Positions 16,940-25,184 of a stretch of 64,000 bases of DNA are shown here, piece after piece. Position numbers and translations under genes: made by a program. Source of the DNA: BOKV01 sp041739225 (GTDB lineage Bacteria > Pseudomonadota > Alphaproteobacteria > Rhizobiales > Rhizobiaceae); assembly GCA_041739225.1 (NCBI GenBank), contig JBGSOG010000085.1, positions 1-64,000 of the forward strand. Reading direction: 5' to 3'. The notes under the pieces are model-generated. The model searched no databases and was not told the origin of the DNA. It worked only from the letters and a program-made list of their open reading frames with translations. Numbering within the stretch: the stretch's first letter is position 1; each line of letters begins with the position of its first letter.

Positions 16940-18057
16940 TTCCGGCTTTCCGCCAGCACAATGTCGATCACCCGGCGCAAATGCGCAGCGGCCGCTGCTC
17001 CCGATCTCTCGCCTTCGACGAATGCCCTTGCGCCTTCACCGAGCATTTTGCGTAGCGCATGATCGCTCATCAACTGCCCTATTGCGTGTGCGTAGGCATG
17101 TAGATCGTCCGGATCAGCCAGCAATCCGGTGCGTTCATGTTCAACAACCCTTGGCACACCCATGGTGCGAAGGGCCACGGAAGGTGTGCCGCGACTGGCC
17201 GCTTCAAGGTAGACCATGCCATAAGCTTCGCGACACCCCGGCCAAACGAGCATGTCTGCCTGTTCCATCAAGCTCAGCACCTCACCTGCCGGGCGTACGC
17301 CTGCAAAGTGCACACGGCCCGCAGGCAGGGCGGAAAACAAGCCACGCACTTCCTCCTCGCCCGGCCCGCCGCCTGCAATGACCAAAGTCCAGGCGAATTC
17401 AGTCAATCGCTCCAGCGCCTTGGCCAGTACGGTGTAGCTTTCCAGCTTGGCGCCCGGTCGCATCATCCCGACGGTGAGCAATTTGAGGCCGTTGCCATTG
17501 CCCCAAAGGCCGACCTCTGCAGGCTCGCTCTTCAGCAAAGAAGTATCGACAAACGGGTCAAACCATTCAATCCGGCCTTCGGGGACAAAGCTGGAAAGAA
17601 ACTCCCTGTCGGAATGCGTCATCACGAAATTCATCGCGGCACCAGCAATGATGCGCATGGATTCTTCGCGCCACGGCAGCCATTCGCCATTGGGGCCTTG
17701 ACCGGTCTTGCAGGGCTCCGCCGTGATCAAGGGAATGCCAAACCTTGAGCAGATTTCCTCACCCAGCCAATCCGGCGATTTGTCATAGGGATGATACGAA
17801 AACCAAAGCGCCGGTATGCCATCGGTATTGAACTGCGCGCTCAGCCGGTCAGCTTCGGCCATGGCTGTCGCCTTTCGTGCCTGCATGTATTCGAGGCCGG
17901 GCCGCTTGGAATAACTGACTTCGCGGCTGGCCAGAAATACATCGAGGCCCGAATGCGCAAGCGCGGCAAACAGCATGCGCGCCATTTGCCGGTCACCCGA
18001 AGGGATCGGGTGGTCTGGTGGCTTCAGTGGTGCATAGAAGGCTATACGGTGCGGCAA
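16936..18057 (-). CDS. Glycosyltransferase, GT4 type
   Basis: A 373-residue GT-B-fold glycosyltransferase. The N-terminal domain begins RIAFYAPLKPPDHPIPSGDR, a start shared by a rhizobial subfamily. The C-terminal domain carries the GT4 features: a glycine-rich VIAGGGPGEEE, the donor-binding segment MLVWPGCREAYGMVYLEAASRGTPSVA with the EX7E glutamates, and GLLADPDD. GT4 enzymes retain anomeric configuration and use nucleotide sugars in the cytoplasm. The only workable start in frame is TTG 18057, with GGA eight bases upstream. It is probably first in a two-gene operon with the deacetylase (four-base overlap) and is divergent from the next three glycosyltransferases across 193 bases. Confidence 0.85.
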   Translation of the reverse strand: MPHRIAFYAPLKPPDHPIPSGDRQMARMLFAALAHSGLDVFLASREVSYSKRPGLEYMQARKATAMAEADRLSAQFNTDGIPALWFSYHPYDKSPDWLGEEICSRFGIPLITAEPCKTGQGPNGEWLPWREESMRIIAGAAMNFVMTHSDREFLSSFVPEGRIEWFDPFVDTSLLKSEPAEVGLWGNGNGLKLLTVGMMRPGAKLESYTVLAKALERLTEFAWTLVIAGGGPGEEEVRGLFSALPAGRVHFAGVRPAGEVLSLMEQADMLVWPGCREAYGMVYLEAASRGTPSVALRTMGVPRVVEHERTGLLADPDDLHAYAHAIGQLMSDHALRKMLGEGARAFVEGERSGAAAAAHLRRVIDIVLAESRK

Positions 18058-18250
18058 GGCATTTTCCAGTGGGAGTTCACGTCTTGTGTGGCGGTTTTCA
18101 CATTCTCAATCAAGGCTGCATGCGGCTTGAGCCGGACCTGCTTTTTGGGCTAAGAGAGGGATGCGAAAGCCAACTGCCAGCATGACGTTGGGGCAGGTGC
18201 GTATTGAAACCGGAATCCCTTCCCAAAGGCAACAAGAGATACGCTCCGCC

Positions 18251-19486
18251 ATGAAACGCCTCGAACACGTTCGCATCCTCATGTACAGCCACGACACATT
18301 CGGGCTTGGTCATTTGCGCAGGTGTCGCGCCATTGCACATGCAATTGTTGATCGGTTCAAGGGCGTCAACGTCATTATCATTTCCGGCTCGCAGATTGCG
18401 GGTGCTTTCGATTTCCGCGCCCGCGTCGATTTCGTGAAAATCCCCAGTGTCATCAAGTTGTACAATGGTGAGTATGACTCGATTGGCGAGTATATTGACC
18501 TTGAAGACATTTTGACCATGCGCAAGCTGATCATCCAGCGCACCGCAGAAGCCTTTCAGCCGGATTTGTTCATTGTCGACAAAGAGCCTTTGGGCCTGAA
18601 GGGCGAACTGGTTCCGACCTTGCAGATGCTCAAGGACTCGCCGGTCAAGACCGTGCTTGGCCTGCGTGACGTGATGGATTCGCCGGACCACTTGGAGCGC
18701 GAGTGGACACCCAAGAACATGCTGCAGAAAATTGCTGAATATTATGACCGGGTCTGGGTCTATGGCCCGGAAGAGTTCTGGAATCCGCTGGATGGCCTGG
18801 CAGTTCCAGCCAATGTTGAAGAGCGGTTGTTGCATGTTGGCTGGCTGGAGCGCGAGCTTCCCGCGAACCAGTTTTCCGAAATGCACTTCTTGCCGGACAA
18901 TTACATCCTCGTAACCGCCGGTGGCGGCGGCGATGGCAGCGTGATGATGGAGCAGGTACTGGCCGCGCGCGAACATGACTGGCAAAACGACTACCCCATT
19001 GTCATGGTGCTTGGCCCGTTCATGAAGACTGAAAACCGCGAACGCATCCGGCTTAGGGCTTCCAGGCTTGCCAACGTAAATGTCATCGATTTTGAATCGC
19101 GCCTCGAGGTATTGCTTGCCAATTCCGTCGGAGTTGTTGGCATGTGCGGCTACAACACGTTTTGCGAAGTGCTTTCGTTCAACCGCAAGGCACTGTTCGT
19201 GCCACGCACGCATCCCCGTCAGGAACAGTACATTCGTGCCAGCCGCGCCCGCGAAGTGGGCTTGTGCGAAATGCTCACACCCGATGAGGCAGCCATCCCC
19301 GACGTCATGGCCCGTGCGCTGCGCAGGTTGCCGGAACTCGCAGAACCGAAATCCAACCTTTCACCCGGCGATCTAGCCGGTCTGGATGTCATTTGTGACG
19401 ACATTGAAACGCTGGTCAGCGGCACACGCATTCCTGCCAACCGGCGCAATGCGGAAGGCGTGCGGGTAGCAAGTCTTGAAGCCTGA
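18251..19486 (+). CDS. Predicted glycosyltransferase, MurG/GT28-like (COG4671 type)
   Basis: A 411-residue GT-B protein starting MKRLEHVRILMYSHDTFGLGHLRR. HDTFGLGHLRRC is the acceptor-domain glycine loop typical of MurG-like predicted glycosyltransferases; VTAGGGGDGSVM and MCGYNTFCEVLSFNRKALFVP form the nucleotide-sugar site in the C-terminal domain. ATG 18251 is chosen because homology begins there; upstream in-frame codons to 18161 look unconserved. Its last 11 bases overlap the start of the following GT4 gene. With two GT4 enzymes, a second MurG-like protein and a deacetylase it forms a conserved-looking set for an unidentified surface glycan. Donor and acceptor unknown. Confidence 0.82.
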   Translation: MKRLEHVRILMYSHDTFGLGHLRRCRAIAHAIVDRFKGVNVIIISGSQIAGAFDFRARVDFVKIPSVIKLYNGEYDSIGEYIDLEDILTMRKLIIQRTAEAFQPDLFIVDKEPLGLKGELVPTLQMLKDSPVKTVLGLRDVMDSPDHLEREWTPKNMLQKIAEYYDRVWVYGPEEFWNPLDGLAVPANVEERLLHVGWLERELPANQFSEMHFLPDNYILVTAGGGGDGSVMMEQVLAAREHDWQNDYPIVMVLGPFMKTENRERIRLRASRLANVNVIDFESRLEVLLANSVGVVGMCGYNTFCEVLSFNRKALFVPRTHPRQEQYIRASRAREVGLCEMLTPDEAAIPDVMARALRRLPELAEPKSNLSPGDLAGLDVICDDIETLVSGTRIPANRRNAEGVRVASLEA

Positions 19487-20723
19487 AAGCGCAAAACGCC
19501 TTGGCATTGTGCTCAAGGGCTATCCGCGCTTGTCCGAGACTTTCATTGCCCAGGAAATCCGCGAATTGGAACGCGCCGGATATGGGATCGACATAATCTC
19601 CCTGCGCCACCCGACCGACAAGGCACGGCACCCGATCCATTACGAGATCGAAGCCAGGGTGCAGTATCTGCCTGAATATTTGCACCAAGAGCCGTTGAGG
19701 GTGCTTCGGGCATGGTGGCTGGCGCGAAAACTGCCCGGTTACAAGGCAGCGCTGAAGGCATTTTTCGAGGACTTGCCGCGCGATATTTCACGCAACCGTT
19801 TTCGCCGTTTTGGCCAAGGGCTGGTGCTGGCTGCCGAATATGCGCCGAACTTGTCATTTCTTTATGTGCATTTCATTCACACCCCGACCTCGGCCACGCG
19901 CTACGCCAGCATGATGAGCGGCATACCATTCGCCATCTCTGCTCATGCCAAGGACATCTGGACCACGCCCGGTTGGGAACTGGCGCAAAAACTGGGCGAA
20001 TGCCGCTGGTGTGTCACCTGTACCGCGGGCGGCCGCATTGAACTTCAGCGACATGCACCTGATCCTGCAAAAGTGCATCTGGTTTATCACGGGCTCGATC
20101 TGTCGCGGTTTCCAACTCCGCCTGCGAGGACCGGAGCGGATGGCTTTCAAAAAACGGCTCCCGTGCGGTTTGTGACCGTTGGGCGTGCGGTAAGCAAAAA
20201 AGGCCTGGACACTTTGGTGGCGGCACTGGCACTTTTGCCGCCCGACCTCTCCTGGCACTGGCTGCACATCGGCGGCGGGCCATTGCGGGAAAAACTGAAA
20301 GCCCAGGCAACCAGCCTTGGAATTTTGGACAGATGCGAGTTTGCCGGCTCAAAAGCGCAATCGGAAGTTCTTGCGGCGTATCGCAATTCCGACCTTTTTG
20401 TATTGCCTTGCCGGATCGATGAAAGCGGCGACCGCGACGGCCTGCCAAACGTCATTGTCGAGGCGCAGTCCCAGGCTTTGGCGGTTCTGACCACGCCCGT
20501 TTCGGGAATTCCCGAGTTGATCGAAAATGAGATCAACGGTGTGTTTGTCGAGCCGGACGATGCACCTGCCCTGGCTCGTGAACTGGACCGGTTGGCGCGC
20601 GATCCGGCGTTGCGATCGCGATTGGGTGCGGCAGGCGAACACAAGGTTCGCACCAGGTTTGACCATCTGTCGACTATCGGCGCGCTGGAAAACCTGCTGA
20701 ATGCCGAAATTGGCAAGGTGTGA
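19476..20723 (+). CDS. Glycosyltransferase, GT4 type
   Basis: A 415-residue GT4 glycosyltransferase. The N-terminal LKGYPRLSETFIAQEI is the usual opening of exopolysaccharide-type GT4 enzymes; FAISAHAKDIW and VYHGLDLSRF lie in the domain linker region; the C-terminal donor domain has VGRAVSKKGLDTL, IGGGPLREKL, LPCRIDESGDRDGLPNVIVEAQSQ (the EX7E motif) and TTPVSGIPELI. The start is TTG 19476, overlapping the preceding gene by 11 bases; a GTG at 19507 would remove the conserved start. A coding gap of 12 bases separates it from the next glycosyltransferase, so the three plus-strand genes form one operon. Substrates not predictable. Confidence 0.85.
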   Translation: MKPESAKRLGIVLKGYPRLSETFIAQEIRELERAGYGIDIISLRHPTDKARHPIHYEIEARVQYLPEYLHQEPLRVLRAWWLARKLPGYKAALKAFFEDLPRDISRNRFRRFGQGLVLAAEYAPNLSFLYVHFIHTPTSATRYASMMSGIPFAISAHAKDIWTTPGWELAQKLGECRWCVTCTAGGRIELQRHAPDPAKVHLVYHGLDLSRFPTPPARTGADGFQKTAPVRFVTVGRAVSKKGLDTLVAALALLPPDLSWHWLHIGGGPLREKLKAQATSLGILDRCEFAGSKAQSEVLAAYRNSDLFVLPCRIDESGDRDGLPNVIVEAQSQALAVLTTPVSGIPELIENEINGVFVEPDDAPALARELDRLARDPALRSRLGAAGEHKVRTRFDHLSTIGALENLLNAEIGKV

Positions 20724-20735
20724 AACGAGGACACC

Positions 20736-21893
20736 ATGAAGCCAAAGCCCGTTGTCCTGTTTTACGTTCAACACCTCCTGGGTATCGGCCATGTGTTCCG
20801 GGCTACGCGCATTGCCCGTGCCTTGGCGGCTGCCGGTGCAAAAGTTCATTTGGTCTGGGGCGGCACCCGGATGCCCTCCATGGACTTCACGGGTCTGGAA
20901 GTGACCTTCCTTCCAGCTGTTCGTTCGCAAGGCGAGAGTTTTTCCGGCCTTGTCCATCCAGACGGCACGCCTTTCGGCGAGACGGAAATGTCGGCACGAC
21001 GCGACCAATTGCTGGCGTTGTTTGCATCGCTTCGCCCGGACATGGTCATCACGGAAGCCTTCCCGTTTGGAAGGCGCCAGATGCGCTTCGAACTTGTGCC
21101 GCTGATGCAGGCCGCTCGGGCAGCCCCGTGGAAGCCGGTTGCCGTATCTTCAATCCGCGACATCATGCAGGAGGGCAGGGCGGCCAACCGGGTAAGCGAA
21201 TCCCTTGAGTATTTTTCGGGCTGGTATGACTGGCTTCTGGTCCATGGCGACCCGCAGCTCATTCGCATCGAAGACACTTTGCAAGGTGCCGAAAAACTGC
21301 TTGCGCACGTGAAATATACCGGGCTCGTAACCCCTGACGCACCCGACCTTTCGGTGCCACCAAGCATTGCTGCCGATGTTGTTGTCTCTGCGGGCGGCGG
21401 AGCCGTTGGCCATGCGCTGACTGCCGCCGCTATTGGCGCAAATGCCAGCTCAAAACGGTTTCCCGACAATTGGCTGCTGATTGTCGGCCCTGAGCGGCCA
21501 GATGCGGATTTTCAGGCGCTGAAGGATGCAGCCGGTCCTGGTATGCGGGTTGAGCGTTTCGTGCCGGACATCACCCGCGTTTTGGCTGACGCAAAAGTTT
21601 CCGTCTCGCGCGCCGGCTACAACACCGTTGGCGATTTGCTGCGCGCCAATTGCCGAAGTGTGCTCGTGCCGTTCACCGGGGGTCGCGAGACAGAGCAACT
21701 GCGCCGGGCACAAATCTTCGCCAAACGCAGCCTTGCCATCATGCTGGAAGACGGCACTTTGTCGCCAAAACTCCTCGGTGAAACAGTGGACAATGCCTTC
21801 GATCTGATGCCGCTTGGCAGTTCATTGCGACTGGCAATGGATGGCTCGGCAACGGCAGCAACGATGTTGATGGAAATGCTCTCTTCGCGCTGA
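20736..21893 (+). CDS. Predicted glycosyltransferase, MurG/GT28-like (COG4671 type)
   Basis: A 385-residue GT-B protein related to the one at 18251. The N-terminus has VQHLLGIGHVFRATRIARAL, the same HLLGIGH-type loop; the C-terminal domain has VVSAGGGAVGHAL, VERFVPDITRVLADAKVSVSRAGYNTVGDLL and VPFTGGRETEQLRRA, which match the nucleotide-sugar-binding region of MurG-like enzymes. It is the last of three co-directional glycosyltransferase genes. The two MurG-like proteins in one operon are distinct in sequence and probably catalyse successive steps. No membrane segment is seen; it is presumably peripheral and cytoplasmic. Confidence 0.82.
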   Translation: MKPKPVVLFYVQHLLGIGHVFRATRIARALAAAGAKVHLVWGGTRMPSMDFTGLEVTFLPAVRSQGESFSGLVHPDGTPFGETEMSARRDQLLALFASLRPDMVITEAFPFGRRQMRFELVPLMQAARAAPWKPVAVSSIRDIMQEGRAANRVSESLEYFSGWYDWLLVHGDPQLIRIEDTLQGAEKLLAHVKYTGLVTPDAPDLSVPPSIAADVVVSAGGGAVGHALTAAAIGANASSKRFPDNWLLIVGPERPDADFQALKDAAGPGMRVERFVPDITRVLADAKVSVSRAGYNTVGDLLRANCRSVLVPFTGGRETEQLRRAQIFAKRSLAIMLEDGTLSPKLLGETVDNAFDLMPLGSSLRLAMDGSATAATMLMEMLSSR

Positions 21894-22032
21894 GCAATGC
21901 ATCGGGTAGTTTACAATCGTTCCAAACAATTGAAATCATGGCCAAATTGGTTTGACTTGGCTCAAGCTGCATCCTATCTGGGTCATGTAAACCTTAGCGC
22001 GCCGCCTTGAACGGCGCAGGATGGAGAATACC

Positions 22033-23094
22033 ATGATAAACATGCCGCAACCATACGCGGTGCGCCTCGGCGCGCTTGCCGCACTTTCCCTGACCATGGC
22101 AACCGGACTGTCGGCTCGAAATGCCGCTGCCCAGGAAGTCAACATTTACTCTTATCGCCAGCCCGAACTCATTCAGCCGCTGATGGACGCTTTTACTGCC
22201 CAAACCGGCGTCAAGGCCAATGTTCTGTTTCTCGACAAAGGGCTTGAAGAACGCATTGAGGCCGAAGGCGCAAACTCTCCGGCCGACTTGATCCTGACCG
22301 TCGACATTGGCCGCCTCGACAACGCAAAATCCAAAGGCATCACCCAGCCTGTTGCCGATGCTGCGCTCAATGACAACATTCCAGCGCAATACCGCGACGC
22401 TGAGGGTCACTGGTTTGGCCTCACTACACGGGGCCGGGTGGTTTATGCGTCAAAAGACCGTGTAGCCCAGAACGAGATTACTTATGAGGAATTGGCCGAC
22501 CCCAAGTGGAAGGGCAAGATTTGCGTTCGCGATGGCCAGCATGTCTACAACATCGGCCTGATTGCCTCGATGATTGCCAACAAGGGAGCCGAATTCACCG
22601 AAACCTGGCTCACGGGTGTGCGCGACAATCTGGCAGGCAAGCCAGCCGGCGGCGACCGTGACCAGGCAAAGGCCATCTTTTCCGGTGAATGCGACATCGC
22701 CCTTGGCAACACCTATTATGTGGCGCTGATGCAGACCAACGAAAAGGAAACCGAGCAAAAGGAATGGGCCTCGTCGATCAAGGTGCTTTTCCCCAATGCC
22801 GGCGACCGCGGAACCCATGTCAACATCTCAGGAATGGCACTGGCCAAGAATGCCCCGCACAAGGCAGAAGCCTTGAAGTTGATGGCATTCCTTGCAAGCC
22901 CAAAGGCGCAGGAAATTTATGCCGCTCAGGTTTATGAATATCCTGCAGCCGCAGGCACTGCGCCTTCTGCAATCGTTGAGGCGTTTGGTGCAATAAAGCC
23001 TGACACTCTGGCAATCGGGGAAATTGCCAAGCACCGCAAGCAGGCGTCGGAACTGGTCGACAAGACCGGCTTCAACAACGGCCCGCAAAGCTGA
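22033..23094 (+). CDS. Iron(III) ABC-importer substrate-binding protein (FbpA/FutA type)
   Basis: A 353-residue periplasmic Fe(III)-binding protein. A signal peptide (to about residue 34, ending AAAQE) precedes VNIYSYRQPELIQPLMDAF, the classical FbpA/FutA opening with a ligand tyrosine. LTTRGRVVYASKDRV lies in the hinge and GNTYYVALM supplies the paired iron-binding tyrosines. FbpA-type proteins deliver ferric iron to an FbpB permease and FbpC ATPase; neither gene is nearby, so this one is an orphan here. ATG 22033 is chosen because GGAGA lies five bases upstream; ATG 22021 is possible. A strong terminator closes the transcript. A Fur/Irr/RirA-type site could not be identified with confidence. 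Confidence 0.88.
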   Translation: MINMPQPYAVRLGALAALSLTMATGLSARNAAAQEVNIYSYRQPELIQPLMDAFTAQTGVKANVLFLDKGLEERIEAEGANSPADLILTVDIGRLDNAKSKGITQPVADAALNDNIPAQYRDAEGHWFGLTTRGRVVYASKDRVAQNEITYEELADPKWKGKICVRDGQHVYNIGLIASMIANKGAEFTETWLTGVRDNLAGKPAGGDRDQAKAIFSGECDIALGNTYYVALMQTNEKETEQKEWASSIKVLFPNAGDRGTHVNISGMALAKNAPHKAEALKLMAFLASPKAQEIYAAQVYEYPAAAGTAPSAIVEAFGAIKPDTLAIGEIAKHRKQASELVDKTGFNNGPQS

Positions 23095-23116
23095 ATTCCG
23101 CTTCTGAATTATAAAC

Positions 23117-23145
23117 AACGCCGGCCAATTTGGCCGGCGTTTTTT
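23117..23145 (+). terminator. Rho-independent terminator after the iron-binding protein gene
   Basis: A near-perfect palindrome, AACGCCGGCCAA (23117-23128) with TTGGCCGGCGTT (23130-23141), is followed by a T tract to 23145. The stem is GC-rich and lies 22 bases after the stop codon. Confidence 0.92.
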
Positions 23146-23232
23146 GGTTCATGCGCAAACATGTTGCCCTTTATCGGAAATGAGCATTGAGCCTCCGCCG
23201 CCGGCATGCTCTTGTGCAGTCCAGCAGGAAAA

Positions 23233-24351
23233 ATGGAGTTGCCTTTGCCTTCCATATCACCGCTTCAGCGCCAACTTGCTCTCCTCGTTTCCGCAATGAC
23301 CGGACTGCGCCATGACGGGCGGTTTGTTGAGCCGAACCTTGATGGCACGCCGGGCGATTACATCTCTTTCGATTCCTGGGAATGGCCGCAGGGTGTCGGC
23401 CTTTTCGGTCTTGCGCAATTGTGGCGGCAGACCGGTGATCCTGATTTGCTGGTATTGCTGGAAGACTGGTACGACCGGCGCATTGCTGCGGGGTTGCCGC
23501 CCATTAACGTCAATACCACGGCGCCAATGTTGGCGCTCTCAATGATCTGGGCGGAAACACGCGCCGAACGTTTTACCCCCTTGCTGCACAGCTGGGCCGA
23601 CCGCTGCATGCGCGACCTGCCACGCACGCAGGAAGGCGGTTTTCAGCATGACGTCTCCGACAAGGTGAACAAGGGCGAATTGTGGGACGACACGCTGTTC
23701 ATGGTGGCGCTGTTTTTGGCGTCTTTTGGCCAGGCCAGCGGCAGGCGCGAACTGGTTGATGAAGCTGCGCGCCAGTTCCTGGTTCACACACGCCATCTTG
23801 CAGACATCCAGACCGGTCTTTGGTTCCATGGCTGGACCTTTGAAGGCCGGCACAATTTTGCCCGCGCACGCTGGGCCCGCGGCAATGCTTGGATCACTGC
23901 AGGTCTGATCGATTTGTTCGGTCTTTGCGAACTGCCGGTTCCGGTTCGTCGTTTTCTGGAGGGGGTGCTGGCCAGCCAGGTCGAAGCCCTGTTGCAATGG
24001 CAGTGCCCGTCCGGTGCCTGGACAACTTTGGTGGATGACCCGCAATCCTATGAGGAATTGTCGGCAACTGCCGGTTTTGGTTATGCGCTGCTCAAGGGAG
24101 CAAGGCAGGGTATTGGTGACGAGCGCTGGATGGCATCGGGCAAAAAGGCCCTTGCGGCAGTACTTGCCAATATCGGGGAAGACGGTACGCTGAACAATGT
24201 CTCTTACGGGACGCGCATGGGGCATGATTTGCAGTTTTACCGGGATATTCCACTCCAACCGACGGGTTATGGTCAGGCATTGGCAATATTGTGCCTCGCC
24301 GAGGCATCGAACCATCCAGAATTGGCAAATTTGACAGTAAGCGGCAAATGA
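23233..24351 (+). CDS. Unsaturated glucuronyl/galacturonyl hydrolase, GH88/GH105 family
   Basis: A 372-residue (alpha/alpha)6-barrel glycoside hydrolase. The catalytic aspartate region ELWDDTLFMVALFLA, the preceding INVNTTAPMLALSM and the later ARARWARGNAWI segment match YteR/Ugl-type enzymes. These hydrate the double bond of a 4,5-unsaturated uronic acid at the non-reducing end and so release it. No signal peptide is seen, so it would act in the cytoplasm on imported oligosaccharide. ATG 23233 follows AGGA; an upstream ATG at 23206 adds nothing conserved. It is the first gene of an operon with KduI (ATGA overlap), which takes the product onward. Family well supported; linkage specificity unknown. 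Confidence 0.85.
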   Translation: MELPLPSISPLQRQLALLVSAMTGLRHDGRFVEPNLDGTPGDYISFDSWEWPQGVGLFGLAQLWRQTGDPDLLVLLEDWYDRRIAAGLPPINVNTTAPMLALSMIWAETRAERFTPLLHSWADRCMRDLPRTQEGGFQHDVSDKVNKGELWDDTLFMVALFLASFGQASGRRELVDEAARQFLVHTRHLADIQTGLWFHGWTFEGRHNFARARWARGNAWITAGLIDLFGLCELPVPVRRFLEGVLASQVEALLQWQCPSGAWTTLVDDPQSYEELSATAGFGYALLKGARQGIGDERWMASGKKALAAVLANIGEDGTLNNVSYGTRMGHDLQFYRDIPLQPTGYGQALAILCLAEASNHPELANLTVSGK

Positions 24352-25184
24352 CAATGCAGGTGCGTTACGGCGCTTCTCCCGGTGATATTGACGGCATGGA
24401 CACCGCCCGCTTGCGCGGCGAATTCATGGTGGAAGGGCTTTTCATGCCCGTCAAGCTCGCCATGGCCTACACCCATCTTGACCGGATGATTGTCGGTGGC
24501 GCCTGCCCGGCTGGCGAACCGCTCTCTTTTGGCGATGGAAAGGAAGTCGGCACACCCCTGTTCTTCGATGCCCGTGAAATGGGCATCGCCAATCTGGGCG
24601 CCGATGGCAGTGTCACTGTGGACGGGAAAAGGTTTGATCTGGCCAATCGTGACGTGTTGTATGTCGGGCGCGGCACCAAATCCGTGGCGTTGGAGAGCGC
24701 TGACCCGCACAATCCCGCCTGGTTTTACATGAACTCCGTTCCCGCTGGCGCTGACATTCCGACAAAGCTCATTCGCAAATCGGAAGCCAAAGTACTCAAT
24801 CTTGGCGAGGCTGCACGGGCAAATGTGCGCAGCCTAGCCATGTACATTCACCCGGAAGTTTCGCCCTCTTGCCTGTTGTTGATGGGAATCACCGACCTTG
24901 CACCGGGAAGCATCTGGAACACCATGCCGCCGCACCTGCACGAGCGTCGGATGGAGGCATATTGCTACTTCAACATGGCCTCCGTCGACCGCGTCATTCA
25001 CCTGATGGGAAGGCCCGACAACACCCGACACCTGATCGTCGCCAATGGCGATGTCGTTCTGTCGCCTGCGTGGTCAATCCACATGGGGGCGGGAACCGGG
25101 CCTTATGCCTTTGTTTGGGGCATGACCGGCGAAAACCAAGCTTACGGCGATGTTGACCCGGTGGCGATAGCACAATTGCGGTGA
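24348..25184 (+). CDS. kduI: 5-dehydro-4-deoxy-D-glucuronate isomerase
   Basis: A 278-residue cytoplasmic zinc isomerase. KduI converts 5-keto-4-deoxyuronate to 3-deoxy-D-glycero-2,5-hexodiulosonate in breakdown of pectin, glycosaminoglycans and other uronides. The four zinc ligands fall at H196, H198 and E203 in MPPHLHERRME and at H245 in WSIHMGAGTG, the same numbering I recall for the E. coli enzyme. Start ATG 24348 overlaps the stop of the GH88/105 gene (ATGA), and its own stop overlaps the start of the next gene (GTGA). It takes the spontaneously opened product of the upstream hydrolase and feeds KduD at 33152. Identity secure. Confidence 0.94.
   Translation: MTMQVRYGASPGDIDGMDTARLRGEFMVEGLFMPVKLAMAYTHLDRMIVGGACPAGEPLSFGDGKEVGTPLFFDAREMGIANLGADGSVTVDGKRFDLANRDVLYVGRGTKSVALESADPHNPAWFYMNSVPAGADIPTKLIRKSEAKVLNLGEAARANVRSLAMYIHPEVSPSCLLLMGITDLAPGSIWNTMPPHLHERRMEAYCYFNMASVDRVIHLMGRPDNTRHLIVANGDVVLSPAWSIHMGAGTGPYAFVWGMTGENQAYGDVDPVAIAQLR

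Noticed and set aside
18110..19213. 367-codon minus-strand frame
   Set aside because: Antisense to the MurG-like glycosyltransferase at 18251; no recognisable domain.
21940..21975. Possible RirA/iron-responsive box (TGACTTGGCTCA) before the Fe(III)-binding gene
   Set aside because: The spacing between the TGA and TCA arms (6) does not match the TGA-N9-TCA pattern, so it is not called.
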